Assembly (NCBI RefSeq): GCF_001426485.1
Contig: NZ_LMET01000003.1
Coordinates: 159,212-223,211, forward strand
Source: Aeromicrobium sp. Root472D3
GTDB taxonomy: Bacteria > Actinomycetota > Actinomycetes > Propionibacteriales > Nocardioidaceae
Direction: 5' to 3'
DNA length: 64,000 nt
Shown: positions 1-9,630 of the stretch, in pieces
Position numbering within the stretch: position 1 is the stretch's first letter
Layout of the letters: every line of letters begins with the position of its first letter
Program-made: the position numbers and the translations under genes
The notes under the pieces: model-generated
Database searches by the model: none
Seen by the model: only the letters and a program-made list of their open reading frames with translations
Told to the model about the DNA's origin: nothing

Positions 1-1085
1 TTCCAACCCTCGACCTCGTCGGCCCCGCGCGAGGCGGGTCCGGTGTAGATCGCGGAGGGGCGGATCAGGCGTCCGGTGCGCTTCTGCTCGAGGATGTGCG
101 CGCTCCAGCCGGCCGTGCGGGCCGAGGTGAACATCGCGGTGAACATGTGCGGCGGGATCTCGGCGTAGTCGAGGACGATCGCGGCCCAGAACTCGACGTT
201 GGTCTCGAGGACGCGGTCGGGACGACGCTCCTTGAGCTCCTTCAGCGCGGCCTCCTCGAGCGCGATCGCGACCTCGGCACGGGGCGCGTTGAGCTCCTTG
301 GCGGTGCGACGCAGCGTGCGGGCGCGGGGGTCCTGCGCACGGTAGACGCGGTGGCCGAAGCCCATCAGGCGCTCGCCGGCGTCGAGCAGGTCCTTGACGT
401 ACTTGGTCGCGTCGCCGGACTTCTCGACCTCCTCGATCATGGTCAGCACGCGGGCCGGGGCGCCGCCGTGCAGCGGGCCCGACATCGCGCCGACGGCACC
501 CGACAGGGCGGCGGCGGCATCGGCACCGGTCGAGGCGATGACGCGCGCCGTGAACGTGGACGCGTTCATGCCGTGCTCGGCGGCCGAGACCCAGTACGCG
601 TCGATGGCCTTGGCGTGATCGGGGTTGACCTCGCCGCGCCAGCGCGTCAGGAAGCGCTCGGTGATCGTGCCGGCCTTGTCGACCTCGCTCTGCGGGACGA
701 ACGGCTGGCCCACGCCGCGGGCGGCCTGCGCGACGTACGACAGCACCATGACGGCGGCGCGCGCGAGGTCGTCGCGGGCCTGGACGTCGTCGATGTCGTA
801 GAGCTGCTTCATGCCCCACGCCGGCGCGGTCAGCGCGATGGCGCTCTGCACGTCGGCGCGGATGTCGCCCGAGTGGACGGGGATCGGGAACGGCTCCGCG
901 GGCGGCAGTCCGGGCTCGTACGTCCCGTCGACCAGCAGGCCCCAGATCTTCTCGAAGGGGACGCGGCCGACGAGGTCGTCGATGTCGACGCCGCGGTAGC
1001 GAAGTGCGGACCCTTCCTTGTCGGGTTCGGCGATCTCGCTCTCGAACGCGATGACGCCTTCCAGTCCGTGATGCACTTCAGTCAT
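1..1085 (-). CDS. Citrate synthase 2 (partial, 3' end outside window)
   Basis: Condenses oxaloacetate with acetyl-CoA at the entry of the TCA cycle. About 361 residues are readable on the minus strand before the window edge cuts the C-terminus. The family motifs are GPLHGGAPA (catalytic His loop), GFGHRVYRAQDPRA (second catalytic His and substrate arginine) and FTSARTAGWSAHILEQ near the end. The family is usually about 370 residues, so only a few codons should be missing. The ATG at 1085 begins MTEVHHGLEGVIAFESEIAE. CACAAT lies 7 bases upstream of it, which suggests a leaderless start. It is divergent from pdxH, an arrangement I recall from other actinobacteria. It could equally be called a 2-methylcitrate-type synthase, since the two are hard to separate by eye. 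Confidence 0.93.
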   Translation of the reverse strand, partial: MTEVHHGLEGVIAFESEIAEPDKEGSALRYRGVDIDDLVGRVPFEKIWGLLVDGTYEPGLPPAEPFPIPVHSGDIRADVQSAIALTAPAWGMKQLYDIDDVQARDDLARAAVMVLSYVAQAARGVGQPFVPQSEVDKAGTITERFLTRWRGEVNPDHAKAIDAYWVSAAEHGMNASTFTARVIASTGADAAAALSGAVGAMSGPLHGGAPARVLTMIEEVEKSGDATKYVKDLLDAGERLMGFGHRVYRAQDPRARTLRRTAKELNAPRAEVAIALEEAALKELKERRPDRVLETNVEFWAAIVLDYAEIPPHMFTAMFTSARTAGWSAHILEQKRTGRLIRPSAIYTGPASRGADEVEGW

Positions 1086-1121
1086 GCATGGCATTGTGCC
1101 CTGCGCGGCTACCGTGGGCAC
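1086..1121. promoter_or_regulatory. Overlapping divergent promoters of citrate synthase and pdxH
   Basis: Only 36 bases separate the two divergent start codons. On plus, TACCGT (1110-1115) is 6 bases before the pdxH ATG. On minus, CACAAT lies 7 bases before the citrate synthase ATG. Both fit -10 boxes of leaderless transcripts. No good -35 is evident and no ribosome binding site fits in the space. Confidence 0.5.
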
Positions 1122-1769
1122 ATGGAGACCCCCGATCTGGCCCGCATGAGGTCGGAGTACGCCCGCGACGGGCTCGACGAGACGACCGCGGGCGACGACC
1201 CGGTGGCGCTGTTCACCCGCTGGATCGACGAGGCCGTCGAGGCCGGCGTGCACGAGCCCAACGCCATGGCGCTGGCCACCGCGACGGCCGACGGGCGTCC
1301 GTCCTCGCGGATCGTGCTGCTCAAGGGCTTCGACGCCCGGGGGCTGGTGTTCTTCACGGGCTACGGCTCGCGCAAGGGGCGTGAGCTGGCCGACAACCCG
1401 TTCGCCGCCGCGACGATGCTGTGGCACCCCCTGCAGCGCCAGGTGCGCGTCGAGGGGTCCGTCACCCGCGTGTCGGCCGGGGAGTCCGACGCGTACTTCG
1501 CGTCGCGACCGCGCGGCTCGCAGGTCGGGGCGGCCGCCTCGCCGCAGTCCGAGCCGATCGCCGACCGTGGGGTGCTCGAGCGTCGTGTCGTCGATGTCGA
1601 GCAGGCGTTCGCGGACCGCGACGTCGAGCGTCCGGAGCAGTGGGGCGGCTACCGGATCGCGATCGGGTCGATCGAGTTCTGGCAGGGTCGCGTGGGGCGG
1701 CTGCACGACCGCCTCCGCTACACGCAGACCGCCGACGGCACCTGGACGCGCGAACGCCTCGCCCCCTGA
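1122..1769 (+). CDS. pdxH: Pyridoxamine 5'-phosphate oxidase
   Basis: Oxidises pyridoxine/pyridoxamine 5'-phosphate to pyridoxal 5'-phosphate using FMN; last step of B6 coenzyme synthesis and salvage. The 215-residue length is normal for the family. Recognisable blocks are METPDLARMRSEYARDGLDE at the N-terminus, RIVLLKGFDARGLVFFTGY (FMN-binding strand region), SRKGRELADNPFAA, SRPRGSQVGAAASPQSEPI, and the C-terminal FWQGRVGRLHDRLRY ending in the family's PXXG-like R-L-A-P. Translation can also be opened far upstream in this frame, but that stretch is antisense to citrate synthase. The ATG at 1122 matches the family N-terminus. Confidence 0.95.
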   Translation: METPDLARMRSEYARDGLDETTAGDDPVALFTRWIDEAVEAGVHEPNAMALATATADGRPSSRIVLLKGFDARGLVFFTGYGSRKGRELADNPFAAATMLWHPLQRQVRVEGSVTRVSAGESDAYFASRPRGSQVGAAASPQSEPIADRGVLERRVVDVEQAFADRDVERPEQWGGYRIAIGSIEFWQGRVGRLHDRLRYTQTADGTWTRERLAP

Positions 1770-1776
1770 CGCTCGC

Positions 1777-1859
1777 GAGGGGGTTGTCGCCCCTCGGCGA
1801 GGGGGTTGCCGCCCCGCGCAGGGGCCGCAACCCCCTCCTCGAGGGGCCGCAACCCCCTC
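1777..1859. repeat. 83-base composite inverted-repeat element, copy A
   Basis: Four related 17-base units lie between two convergent genes. There are two direct copies of GAGGGGGTTGYCGCCCC (1777-1793 and 1799-1815), then two inverted copies GGGGCCGCAACCCCCTC (1821-1837 and 1843-1859). Units 2 and 3 can pair into a 17-bp stem with one mismatch and a 5-base loop, and the outer units can pair around them. A second element of the same design lies at 10338-10421. It probably acts as a bidirectional terminator. Whether it is also a dispersed REP-like family cannot be told from one window. Confidence 0.8.
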
Positions 1860-1874
1860 GTCAGCGGGGTGGGG

Positions 1875-3167
1875 TCAGTCGAGGGCGCTGTGGCGCGGAC
1901 GCGGGGCGAGGTCCTTGCCCTCGCCATACGCCTCGGTGCTGACGCCCGTGACGTCGGACGGGTCGCGTCCCTCCTCGGCGAAGACCTCGCGGGCGATGTC
2001 GGCCCAGGTCTTGACCGGGCCGCCGCCGGTGACGTGGTGGATGCCGTAGGGGGCACCCGACCGGACGAGCTCGACGATGCCGGCCGCGAGCTCGCTCGCC
2101 GACGTCAGGCGACCGTGCTGGTCGTCGACGACCGAGGGGCTCACGCCGTCGCGCGCCAGCCGCTGCATCGTCGAGACGAAGTTGCCGCCGTCGCCGATGA
2201 CCCAGCTGGTGCGGACGACGTAGTGGCGGGGGACCGTCGACGTGACGGCCTCGCCGGCCGCCTTGGTCTGCCCGTACACGCCGAGGGGCGACACGGCCTC
2301 GTCGGTCGTGTGCGACTCGACGGTGCCGTCGAAGACGTAGTCGGACGACACCGTGACCAGCGTCAGGCGGTGCTCGATCGCGAGGCGGGCCAGCGCGGCG
2401 ACGGCCGTCACGTTGACGGCCCACGCCTGGCGGCGTCCGTCGGGCGTCTCGGCAGCGTCGACCGCGGTGTAGGCGGCCGCGTTGTAGATCGTGCCGACCT
2501 GGCCCCACGGGACGTTGTCGTAGGTCGACGGGTCGGCGAGGTCGAGATCGGCCCGGGTCAGCGCGAGGGCGTCGGGCAGGACGGCGCGCAGGGCCCGGCC
2601 CAGCTGGCCGTCGGCGCCGAGGATCACGTCGCGACGCGGTGAGAACGGCACGACGTCGGCGAGCCGGGGGTGGGCCTTGTCCTTGTCGGACACCTCGCGC
2701 AGCGGCAGGGGCCACGCGATCGCCGCGGTCTCGTCGAGCAGGTTGACGTTGGTGTAGACCGCGTCGGGGCTCCAGTGCGCGTTGACCAGGTACGAGTACG
2801 TCGTGTCGTCCTCGAGCGTCTGGTACGAGTTGCCGACGCCCCGGGGCACGAACACCGCGCGCCCCGGCGACAGCTCGATGCTGAAGGTCGTGCCGAACGA
2901 CTCGCCGTCGCGCAGGTCGACCCACGCCGCGAACACGCGGCCCGCGACGACCGAGACGAGCTTGTCCCACGGCTCGGCGTGGATGCCGCGGGTCGCGCCG
3001 GCGGTGAAGTTGTACGAGATGTTGTGCTGCACGGGGCCGAAGTCGGGCAGGCCGGCGGCGACCATCTTCTCGCGCTGCCAGTTCTCCTCGAAGAAGCCGC
3101 GGTTGTCGGCGTGCAGGGGGATCTCGACGACGAGCAGCCCCGGGATCGTGCTCTCGGTGATCTGCAT
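1875..3167 (-). CDS. Fused dTDP-4-dehydrorhamnose 3,5-epimerase / dTDP-4-dehydrorhamnose reductase (RmlC-RmlD)
   Basis: A single 430-residue protein carries the last two steps of dTDP-L-rhamnose synthesis. Residues about 1-155 are an RmlC cupin ([18 protein letters not shown], the catalytic-His motif [26 protein letters not shown]). Residues about 157-430 are an RmlD SDR domain with the nucleotide loop [20 protein letters not shown] and the YGQTK (YxxxK) pair. The ATG at 3167 starts [20 protein letters not shown], as in RmlC. It lies 2 bases after the rmlB stop, so the two are co-transcribed. Both parts look intact; the cupin is somewhat shorter than stand-alone RmlC. Confidence 0.93.
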   Translation of the reverse strand: MQITESTIPGLLVVEIPLHADNRGFFEENWQREKMVAAGLPDFGPVQHNISYNFTAGATRGIHAEPWDKLVSVVAGRVFAAWVDLRDGESFGTTFSIELSPGRAVFVPRGVGNSYQTLEDDTTYSYLVNAHWSPDAVYTNVNLLDETAAIAWPLPLREVSDKDKAHPRLADVVPFSPRRDVILGADGQLGRALRAVLPDALALTRADLDLADPSTYDNVPWGQVGTIYNAAAYTAVDAAETPDGRRQAWAVNVTAVAALARLAIEHRLTLVTVSSDYVFDGTVESHTTDEAVSPLGVYGQTKAAGEAVTSTVPRHYVVRTSWVIGDGGNFVSTMQRLARDGVSPSVVDDQHGRLTSASELAAGIVELVRSGAPYGIHHVTGGGPVKTWADIAREVFAEEGRDPSDVTGVSTEAYGEGKDLAPRPRHSALD

Positions 3168-3169
3168 GG

Positions 3170-4246
<1,077 letters not shown>

Positions 4247-5110
4247 ATGCGAGGAATCATTCTGGCCGGTGGAACCGGCTCCCGCCTGCACCCCGTGACC
4301 AAGGCCGTCAGCAAGCAGCTGATGCCGGTCTACGACAAGCCCATGATCTACTACCCGCTCTCGACGCTGATCCTCGCGGGGATCTCCGAGGTGCTGATCA
4401 TCACGACGCCGCACGACGCGGAGCAGTTCGAGCGGCTCCTCGGCGACGGCTCGCAGTTCGGCATCACGATCACCTACGCGCAGCAGCCGAGCCCCGACGG
4501 CCTGGCCCAGGCGTTCGTGATCGGCGCCGACCACATCGGCGACGACTCGGTCGCGCTGGTGCTGGGCGACAACATCTTCTACGGCGCGGGCCTCGGCACG
4601 CAGCTGGCACGCTTCGACGACGTCGACGGCGCCGTGATCTTCGGCTACCGCGTCAACGACCCGTCCGCGTCCGGCGTCGTGGAGTTCGACGCCGACGGCA
4701 AGGCCATCTCGCTGGAGGAGAAGCCCGAGGTCCCCAAGAGCCACTTCGCGGTGCCGGGGCTGTACTTCTACGGCAACGACGTCGTCGAGAAGTCGCGCAC
4801 GCTCGAGCCGTCCGCCCGTGGCGAGCTCGAGATCACCGACCTGAACCGCCTCTACCTCGAGGAGGGACGCCTGCAGGTCGACGTCCTCGAGCGCGGCGTG
4901 GCCTGGCTCGACACCGGCACGTTCGACGGCCTGTCCGAGGCGGGCGACTTCATCCGCACGGTGCAGCACCGACAGGGCCTGTCGATCGGCTGCCCCGAGG
5001 AGGCGGCGTGGCGCCAGGGCTTCCTGAGCGACGACGGGCTGCGCGAGCAGGCCGCGGCGTACGCCAAGAGCGGGTACGGCGCGTACCTGCTCAGCCTGCT
5101 CGACGACTGA
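4247..5110 (+). CDS. rmlA: Glucose-1-phosphate thymidylyltransferase
   Basis: Makes dTDP-glucose from glucose-1-phosphate and dTTP, the committing step for dTDP-rhamnose. The 287-residue length is typical. The nucleotidyltransferase signature is [18 protein letters not shown], followed by [20 protein letters not shown], the metal-binding [17 protein letters not shown] and [10 protein letters not shown]. Start 4247 gives the conserved N-terminus. The in-frame ATG three codons upstream would add only MAR and falls inside the putative -10. With rmlB and the RmlCD fusion, the whole pathway is encoded here. Confidence 0.97.
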   Translation: MRGIILAGGTGSRLHPVTKAVSKQLMPVYDKPMIYYPLSTLILAGISEVLIITTPHDAEQFERLLGDGSQFGITITYAQQPSPDGLAQAFVIGADHIGDDSVALVLGDNIFYGAGLGTQLARFDDVDGAVIFGYRVNDPSASGVVEFDADGKAISLEEKPEVPKSHFAVPGLYFYGNDVVEKSRTLEPSARGELEITDLNRLYLEEGRLQVDVLERGVAWLDTGTFDGLSEAGDFIRTVQHRQGLSIGCPEEAAWRQGFLSDDGLREQAAAYAKSGYGAYLLSLLDD

Positions 5111-5171
5111 CGCACCCGGTTCACCTGACGTCCACCTGACGGTCGGGGGCGGGACGCCGCACGGGGGCACC

Positions 5172-5861
5172 GTGGCAGGCATGAACGCTCTGCTGATGTC
5201 GTTGGGAGTGGGGTTCGCCCTCGCCTTCGCGGAGTCGGGCCTCGGGCTCGGCATGGTCCTGCCGGGGGAGACCGCGGTCGTCCTGCTCGCCGCCACGATG
5301 GGGTCGGCCGGGCAGATGGTCGCCCTCGGCGTCGTGGTGACGCTGGGGGCGAGCCTCGGCGACCACGTGGGCTACCTGCTGGGCCGGCGCTACGGCGACG
5401 CCCTGGGCGAGACGCGCGCGGTGCGCCGCCTGGGTCGTCAGCACTACGACCGGGCGACCGACCTGCTGCGCCGGCGCGGCGGCACCGCGGTGTTCATGAC
5501 CCGCCTGGTGCCGGTCGTCCGCACGCTGACGCCGGCCGCCGCGGGGGCGTCGGGACTGGAGTACCGACGGTTCCTGCCGGCGTCGCTGTCGGGGTCGGCG
5601 CTGTGGGCCGCGGCCTACGTCGGCGGGGGGTCGGCCGTCGCCGCCGTCACCGGTGCGACCACCGACCTGCTGGGCCGCGCGTCGTGGCTCGTGCTGGTGC
5701 TGCTGGCGCTGGCGGTCGTGCCGGTGCTGCTGGTGCGCACCGTCATCGGGGTGCGTCCCACCACGCCGGCGCCCGAGGTCGCGGCGCTCGAGCTGGCCAC
5801 GGGCGTCATGCCGCGGCAGCCGCGGCTGACCCTGGCGGGCGATCCGCACCCGACCGCCTGA
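5172..5861 (+). CDS. DedA/SNARE-associated (VTT) family membrane protein
   Basis: A 229-residue integral membrane protein of the DedA superfamily, whose members are thought to move lipids across the membrane or support proton-coupled transport; the substrate here is unknown. Family features are the re-entrant-type segments ESGLGLGMVLPGETAVVLLA and GDHVGYLLGRRYG, and the positively charged FMTRLVPVVRTLTPAAAGAS (F-x-R-x-x-P-x-x-R). The 30-residue tail after the last helix is Pro/Ala-rich. GTG at 5172 sits close behind a G-rich run; the ATG at 5181 is a possible alternative. It stands alone between rmlA and a convergent small membrane gene. Confidence 0.85.
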   Translation: MAGMNALLMSLGVGFALAFAESGLGLGMVLPGETAVVLLAATMGSAGQMVALGVVVTLGASLGDHVGYLLGRRYGDALGETRAVRRLGRQHYDRATDLLRRRGGTAVFMTRLVPVVRTLTPAAAGASGLEYRRFLPASLSGSALWAAAYVGGGSAVAAVTGATTDLLGRASWLVLVLLALAVVPVLLVRTVIGVRPTTPAPEVAALELATGVMPRQPRLTLAGDPHPTA

Positions 5862-5862
5862 G

Positions 5863-6150
5863 TCAGACGACGAGCACGACGACCGCGGCCGCTGCGGCGG
5901 GCAGGACGCCGCACACGAGCCACGCCGACAGCGGCGGCCGGCGGTGCACCATGCGGATCGCGCCGAGGGCCAGGGTGCCGAGGGCGGCCATCACGACGAG
6001 CAGCAGCACCGCGTCGCCCCGGCGACCCTCGTCGGCGATCGTCCGGCTGACGGCGGTCAGCGCGCCGAGCGGGAACGAGGCGACCGCGAGGATCAGGAAC
6101 GACACGACCCAGCGCTGCACCTGCTCGAGGCTGAGATCGCGGACCGACAC
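5863..6150 (-). CDS. Small membrane protein of unknown function (95 aa)
   Basis: I do not recognise a family. The protein starts VSVRDLSLEQVQRWVVSFLI and has three hydrophobic stretches (about residues 12-35, 45-62 and 72-93) separated by short charged loops, suggesting three membrane passes. The chosen GTG at 6150 has CATACT 6 bases upstream, a leaderless-type -10. It follows the MFS gene on the same strand after about 22 bases. Its stop is 1 base from the DedA-like stop, with which it converges. Confidence 0.6.
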   Translation of the reverse strand: MSVRDLSLEQVQRWVVSFLILAVASFPLGALTAVSRTIADEGRRGDAVLLLVVMAALGTLALGAIRMVHRRPPLSAWLVCGVLPAAAAAVVVLVV

Positions 6151-6172
6151 GCGCTCAGTATGCGCGTGCTCG

Positions 6173-7456
6173 TCAGACCGGGGCGCGGGTGATGCGGTAG
6201 CGGACGAACGACGGCACCGCGATCGACGCGACCACGACGCCCACGACCACCAGGACGCCACCGCCGGCGGCCGCCGCGGCGGTGCCCACCGCCACCGCCG
6301 TCGCACCGTGCAGGGTGTCGGCGATGCGCGGACCGCCCGCCACGACGACGATGAACACGCCCTGCAGACGTCCGCGCATCGCGTCGTCCGCGGCGGCCAG
6401 CAGCATGCTGGTGCGGAACGCCGCCGACGCCATGTCGGCCGCACCGCCGATCACGAGCATCGCCAGGGCGACCACGAGCATCGGGGTCGTCCAGCGGTCG
6501 GCCAGCGCGACCGCGAGGCCGAAGCCCGTCATCGCCAGGCCCCACACGACGATGCAGACGACGACGGCGCGTCCCTGGCGCTCGACGCGCGAGACCCACC
6601 CGCTGAACACGCCGCCGATGACGGCGCCCGCGGGGATCGCCGCGAACAGCAGCGCGAACACGAGGCCGCCCTCGTCGGGACCGTTGAAGTCGAGGTGGGC
6701 GATCTCGGGGAACAGCGCCCGCGGCATGCCGAACACCATCGCGATCAGGTCGACGACGAACGACATCATCAGCACCGGCTGGGTGCGCAGGTACCGGAAG
6801 CCGTCGATCACGGCGCGGACCCCCGGCACGCTCGTCGCGGCCTCGACGGCCTTGAGGCTCGGCAGCCGGACGACCGCCGCCAGCGTCGCGAAGAGCGTCA
6901 CGGTGTCGATCAGGTAGAGCCACTCGAAGCCGATGAAGGGGATCAGCACGCCGGCCACGAGCGGTCCGGCGATCGCCCCGGCCATCGTGACCGTCATGTT
7001 CAGCGAGTTGGCGGCCGGCAGCAACGCGGTGTCGACGAGCTTGGGGATGATCGCGCTGCGCGTCGGCTGGTTGACGGCGAAGAACGCCTGCTGCACCGAG
7101 AACAGGCACAGCAGGAGCCACGGGCTCGTGCTGCCGGCGGCCGCCTGCACCCAGAACAGGCCGCTCGTCACGATGAGGCCGACCGTCGTGACGATCAGCA
7201 GCGTCCGGCGGTCGAACACGTCGGCCAGCGCCCCGCCGTAGAGGCCGAACACGACCAGGGGCACCAGGCCGAAGACCCCCGCCAGGCCGACGTACGCCGA
7301 CGACCCCGTGTCGGCGTACAGCTGCGCCGGCACCGCGACGACCGTCAGCTGCGCACCGATGACCGTGACGATGTTCGCGACCCACAGGCGACGGAAGTGC
7401 TGGTTGCGCAGGGGCCGGGTGTCGGCGAGGACGTTCGCGAGGGAGAGCCGGGCCAC
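6173..7456 (-). CDS. MFS transporter (EntS-like exporter family)
   Basis: A 427-residue major facilitator with about 12 hydrophobic segments. It carries the loop 2-3 motif GLYGGALADVFDRRTLLIVT, the motif NQPTRSAIIPKLVD and the mid-protein MRGRLQGVFIVVVAGGPRIA. These are typical of the EntS/enterobactin-exporter-like group of drug or siderophore exporters. The substrate cannot be read from the sequence. GTG at 7456 starts MARLSLANVLADTRPLRNQH. ideR lies about 2 kb away, but no iron box was seen here. Confidence 0.88.
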   Translation of the reverse strand: MARLSLANVLADTRPLRNQHFRRLWVANIVTVIGAQLTVVAVPAQLYADTGSSAYVGLAGVFGLVPLVVFGLYGGALADVFDRRTLLIVTTVGLIVTSGLFWVQAAAGSTSPWLLLCLFSVQQAFFAVNQPTRSAIIPKLVDTALLPAANSLNMTVTMAGAIAGPLVAGVLIPFIGFEWLYLIDTVTLFATLAAVVRLPSLKAVEAATSVPGVRAVIDGFRYLRTQPVLMMSFVVDLIAMVFGMPRALFPEIAHLDFNGPDEGGLVFALLFAAIPAGAVIGGVFSGWVSRVERQGRAVVVCIVVWGLAMTGFGLAVALADRWTTPMLVVALAMLVIGGAADMASAAFRTSMLLAAADDAMRGRLQGVFIVVVAGGPRIADTLHGATAVAVGTAAAAAGGGVLVVVGVVVASIAVPSFVRYRITRAPV

Positions 7457-7492
7457 GTCAGGAGAACATACGCCTGCCCGTCTCGTGCCGCG

Positions 7493-8212
7493 TCAGCGGA
7501 AGGCGTCGTGCTCGACCTGGATCCACACCTGCTCGGCACGGCCCAGCAGCTCGCCGTCGGCGGTGTGGAGCGCGGTGTCGGTGCGGAACTTGCGGCCGTC
7601 CCGCTCGTGCAGCACGCCCACCGACACCAGGGGCTCCCCGGCGCGGGGTGCGCGGACGACCTGGGCCGTCATGCGTCCGAGCACCATGGTCTGGCGCGTG
7701 AAGTCGGCGGCCCACCCGCCCGGGCAGTCGAGTGCGGCCCACGTCGTCGGCACGTCGAGGCGTCCGTCGCCGGGAGCGCCGAAGGCCGCGTCGGGCGTCC
7801 ACGACGCGGCGACGCGGTCGTCGCCGACCGGGCCCGTGAACAGTCGCAGACCGTCGCCCGCGCCGCGGGCGGTGCCGCACGTGAAGCAGCGGTCGAAGGG
7901 GTGCTCGTCGTGCCCCCGGTAGGCGGCGAGTCCCGCGGCCGCCTCGGCGGACGTCGGCGCCGCGGGCGCGTCACGCGTGAACGCCCCGGGGGCGGCCTCG
8001 CCGACCAGGGCGCCGCCGGCCGTGAGGAGCCGGACGACCTCGCCGTCGTGGTGCGCGTCGTGCTCCCAGCTGAGCGGCACGTCGAGCGGCGGCGGGACGC
8101 GCAGCGTCGACGTCACGACGTCCGAGCCGACCTCCGCGGCCAGCATGCCGGCGACGTAGCCGCCGTTGCCGGAGTGGTCGGGACCGTTGAACCGTGCCGG
8201 GATCGTCACCAT
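7493..8212 (-). CDS. Conserved protein with double hotdog (thioesterase-like) fold
   Basis: A 239-residue protein resembling uncharacterised actinobacterial thioesterase-like proteins. Visible elements are MVTIPARFNGPDHSGNGGYV at the N-terminus, a central HPFDRCFTCGTARGAGDGLR with a CxxCG pair, WAALDCPGGWA and the C-terminal LLGRAEQVWIQVEHDAFR. The CxxC segment might bind metal, but only two cysteines are close together. It starts 10 bases downstream of the photolyase stop, so it may be in one operon. TAGGGT 7 bases before the ATG could be an internal leaderless promoter. The assignment rests on pattern similarity, so the function is open. Confidence 0.65.
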   Translation of the reverse strand: MVTIPARFNGPDHSGNGGYVAGMLAAEVGSDVVTSTLRVPPPLDVPLSWEHDAHHDGEVVRLLTAGGALVGEAAPGAFTRDAPAAPTSAEAAAGLAAYRGHDEHPFDRCFTCGTARGAGDGLRLFTGPVGDDRVAASWTPDAAFGAPGDGRLDVPTTWAALDCPGGWAADFTRQTMVLGRMTAQVVRAPRAGEPLVSVGVLHERDGRKFRTDTALHTADGELLGRAEQVWIQVEHDAFR

Positions 8213-8222
8213 GCGGCCGACC

Positions 8223-9575
8223 CTACCCAGCCGACTTGACGACCTCGTAGCGCCGCAGCGACTCGGTGCGCTCCTCCGCGTGGTCGACGATCGGTGCGGG
8301 GTAGTCGGCGGGCGGCTCGTCCATGTCCCAGGGCGTGTGCACGTGCTTGGCCGGGACGTCGGCGAGCTCTGGCACCCAGCGCCGGACGTACGTGCCGTCG
8401 GGGTCGAACTTCTTGCCCTGCGACGTCGGGTTGAAGATGCGGAAGTACGGCGAGGCGTCGGTGCCGCAGCCGGCGACCCACTGCCAGCCGTGCTGGTTCG
8501 ACGGCGGGTCGGCGTCCACCAGCAGGTCGAGGAAGTGGTCGGCGCCGACGGTCCACTCGAGGTGGAGGTCCTTGACCAGGAAGCTGGCCACGATCATCCG
8601 CACGCGGTTGTGCATGAAGCCCTCGGCCATCAGCTGGCGCATGCCGGCGTCGACGATCGGGAACCCGGTGCGGCCGTCCTTCCAGGCCTGCAGGTCGTCG
8701 CCGGGCTCGTCGTAGTCCATCGCCTCGAACCGCTTGTCGTAGTAGCCGGCGAGGGTGTCGGGGCGGTGGTGCACGACGTCGGCGTAGAACTCGCGGAACG
8801 CCAGCTCCCGCGCGTACGCCTCGGCGCCCTTCGTGCCGCGCTCGGCGAGGTCGGCGAGCAGCGTGCGGGGGTGGATCGTGCCCCACTTGAGGTGCACCGA
8901 CATGCGCGACGTCGCGTCGCGGCCCGGCAGGTCGCGCACGTCGTCGTAGTCGTCGACGTGGTCGAGGTACGCGTGCCACTGCCGCCGGGCCGCCTCCTCG
9001 CCGAGCGGGGGCAGCGTGACACCGTCCGGGGGATCGACGTCGGGGATCTCCGCGGTGCTCACGTCGGCGCGGATCCACGGCACGGACCGCACGCCCGGCG
9101 CCGGTGCGCGCCACCCGTGCTCCTGCCACGCGCGGTAGAACGGCGTGAAGACGCGGTAGGGGGTCCCGTCGCCCTTCGTCACGCGCCCGGGGGCCACCGC
9201 GTACGACGACCCGGTGCGCACCAGCGCGACGTCGTGCTCGGCGAGCGCCTCCTCGACGCGCTCGTCGCGCTCCTTCTCGTACGGGCCGTAGTCGGCCGCC
9301 ACGTGCACGCTCGTGGCCCCGACCGCCCGAGCGACCTCGGGCACGACCTCCCACGGCTTGCCCTTCACGACGACGAGGCCGCCGACCCGCTCGTCGAGGT
9401 CGCGCAGCAGCGCCATGAGGTAGGCCAAGCGGGTGCGTCCGTTCGGGCCCCAGTAGTGCTCGTCGAGCACGAACATCGGCACGACGCCGTCCGGCCCGGC
9501 GTCGATCGCCTCCCGCAGCGCGGGGTTGTCGTTCAGTCGGAAGTCGGACCGGAAGCACATGACGGAGGTTGGCAC
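8223..9575 (-). CDS. phrB: Deoxyribodipyrimidine photolyase (cryptochrome/photolyase family)
   Basis: Light-driven repair of cyclobutane pyrimidine dimers. The 450-residue protein has the N-terminal Rossmann domain (VPTSVMCFRSDFRLNDNPAL) and the FAD domain: MSVHLKWGTIHPRTLL, ELAFREFYADVV, EGFMHNRVRMIVASFLVKDL, the active-site block SNQHGWQWVAGCGTDASPYF and NPTSQGKKFDPDGTYVRRW. The GTG at 9575 was preferred over the ATG at 9584 because GAGG then has normal spacing and the N-terminus matches the family. The first motif has Cys and Ser where Trp and Arg are common (usual form WFRRDLRL). The gene is divergent from ideR and its start is 55 bases away. Confidence 0.92.
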   Translation of the reverse strand: MPTSVMCFRSDFRLNDNPALREAIDAGPDGVVPMFVLDEHYWGPNGRTRLAYLMALLRDLDERVGGLVVVKGKPWEVVPEVARAVGATSVHVAADYGPYEKERDERVEEALAEHDVALVRTGSSYAVAPGRVTKGDGTPYRVFTPFYRAWQEHGWRAPAPGVRSVPWIRADVSTAEIPDVDPPDGVTLPPLGEEAARRQWHAYLDHVDDYDDVRDLPGRDATSRMSVHLKWGTIHPRTLLADLAERGTKGAEAYARELAFREFYADVVHHRPDTLAGYYDKRFEAMDYDEPGDDLQAWKDGRTGFPIVDAGMRQLMAEGFMHNRVRMIVASFLVKDLHLEWTVGADHFLDLLVDADPPSNQHGWQWVAGCGTDASPYFRIFNPTSQGKKFDPDGTYVRRWVPELADVPAKHVHTPWDMDEPPADYPAPIVDHAEERTESLRRYEVVKSAG

Positions 9576-9630
9576 GGTTCCCATCCTCACGCGTGCGCGC
9601 GCTGTCCGCACGGCATGGAACAATGGGGGA

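Noticed and set aside
96..1121. Long plus-strand open frame upstream of pdxH
   Set aside because: It is antisense to citrate synthase, whose motifs are unambiguous. It is a GC-rich shadow frame.
7184..8239. Long plus-strand frames across the MFS and hotdog genes
   Set aside because: Arg/His/Gly-rich shadow translations of high-GC third positions. The minus-strand proteins have clear family features.
9576..9630. Iron box between the photolyase and ideR genes
   Set aside because: No 19-base TTAGGTTAG-like palindrome is present in the short gap.
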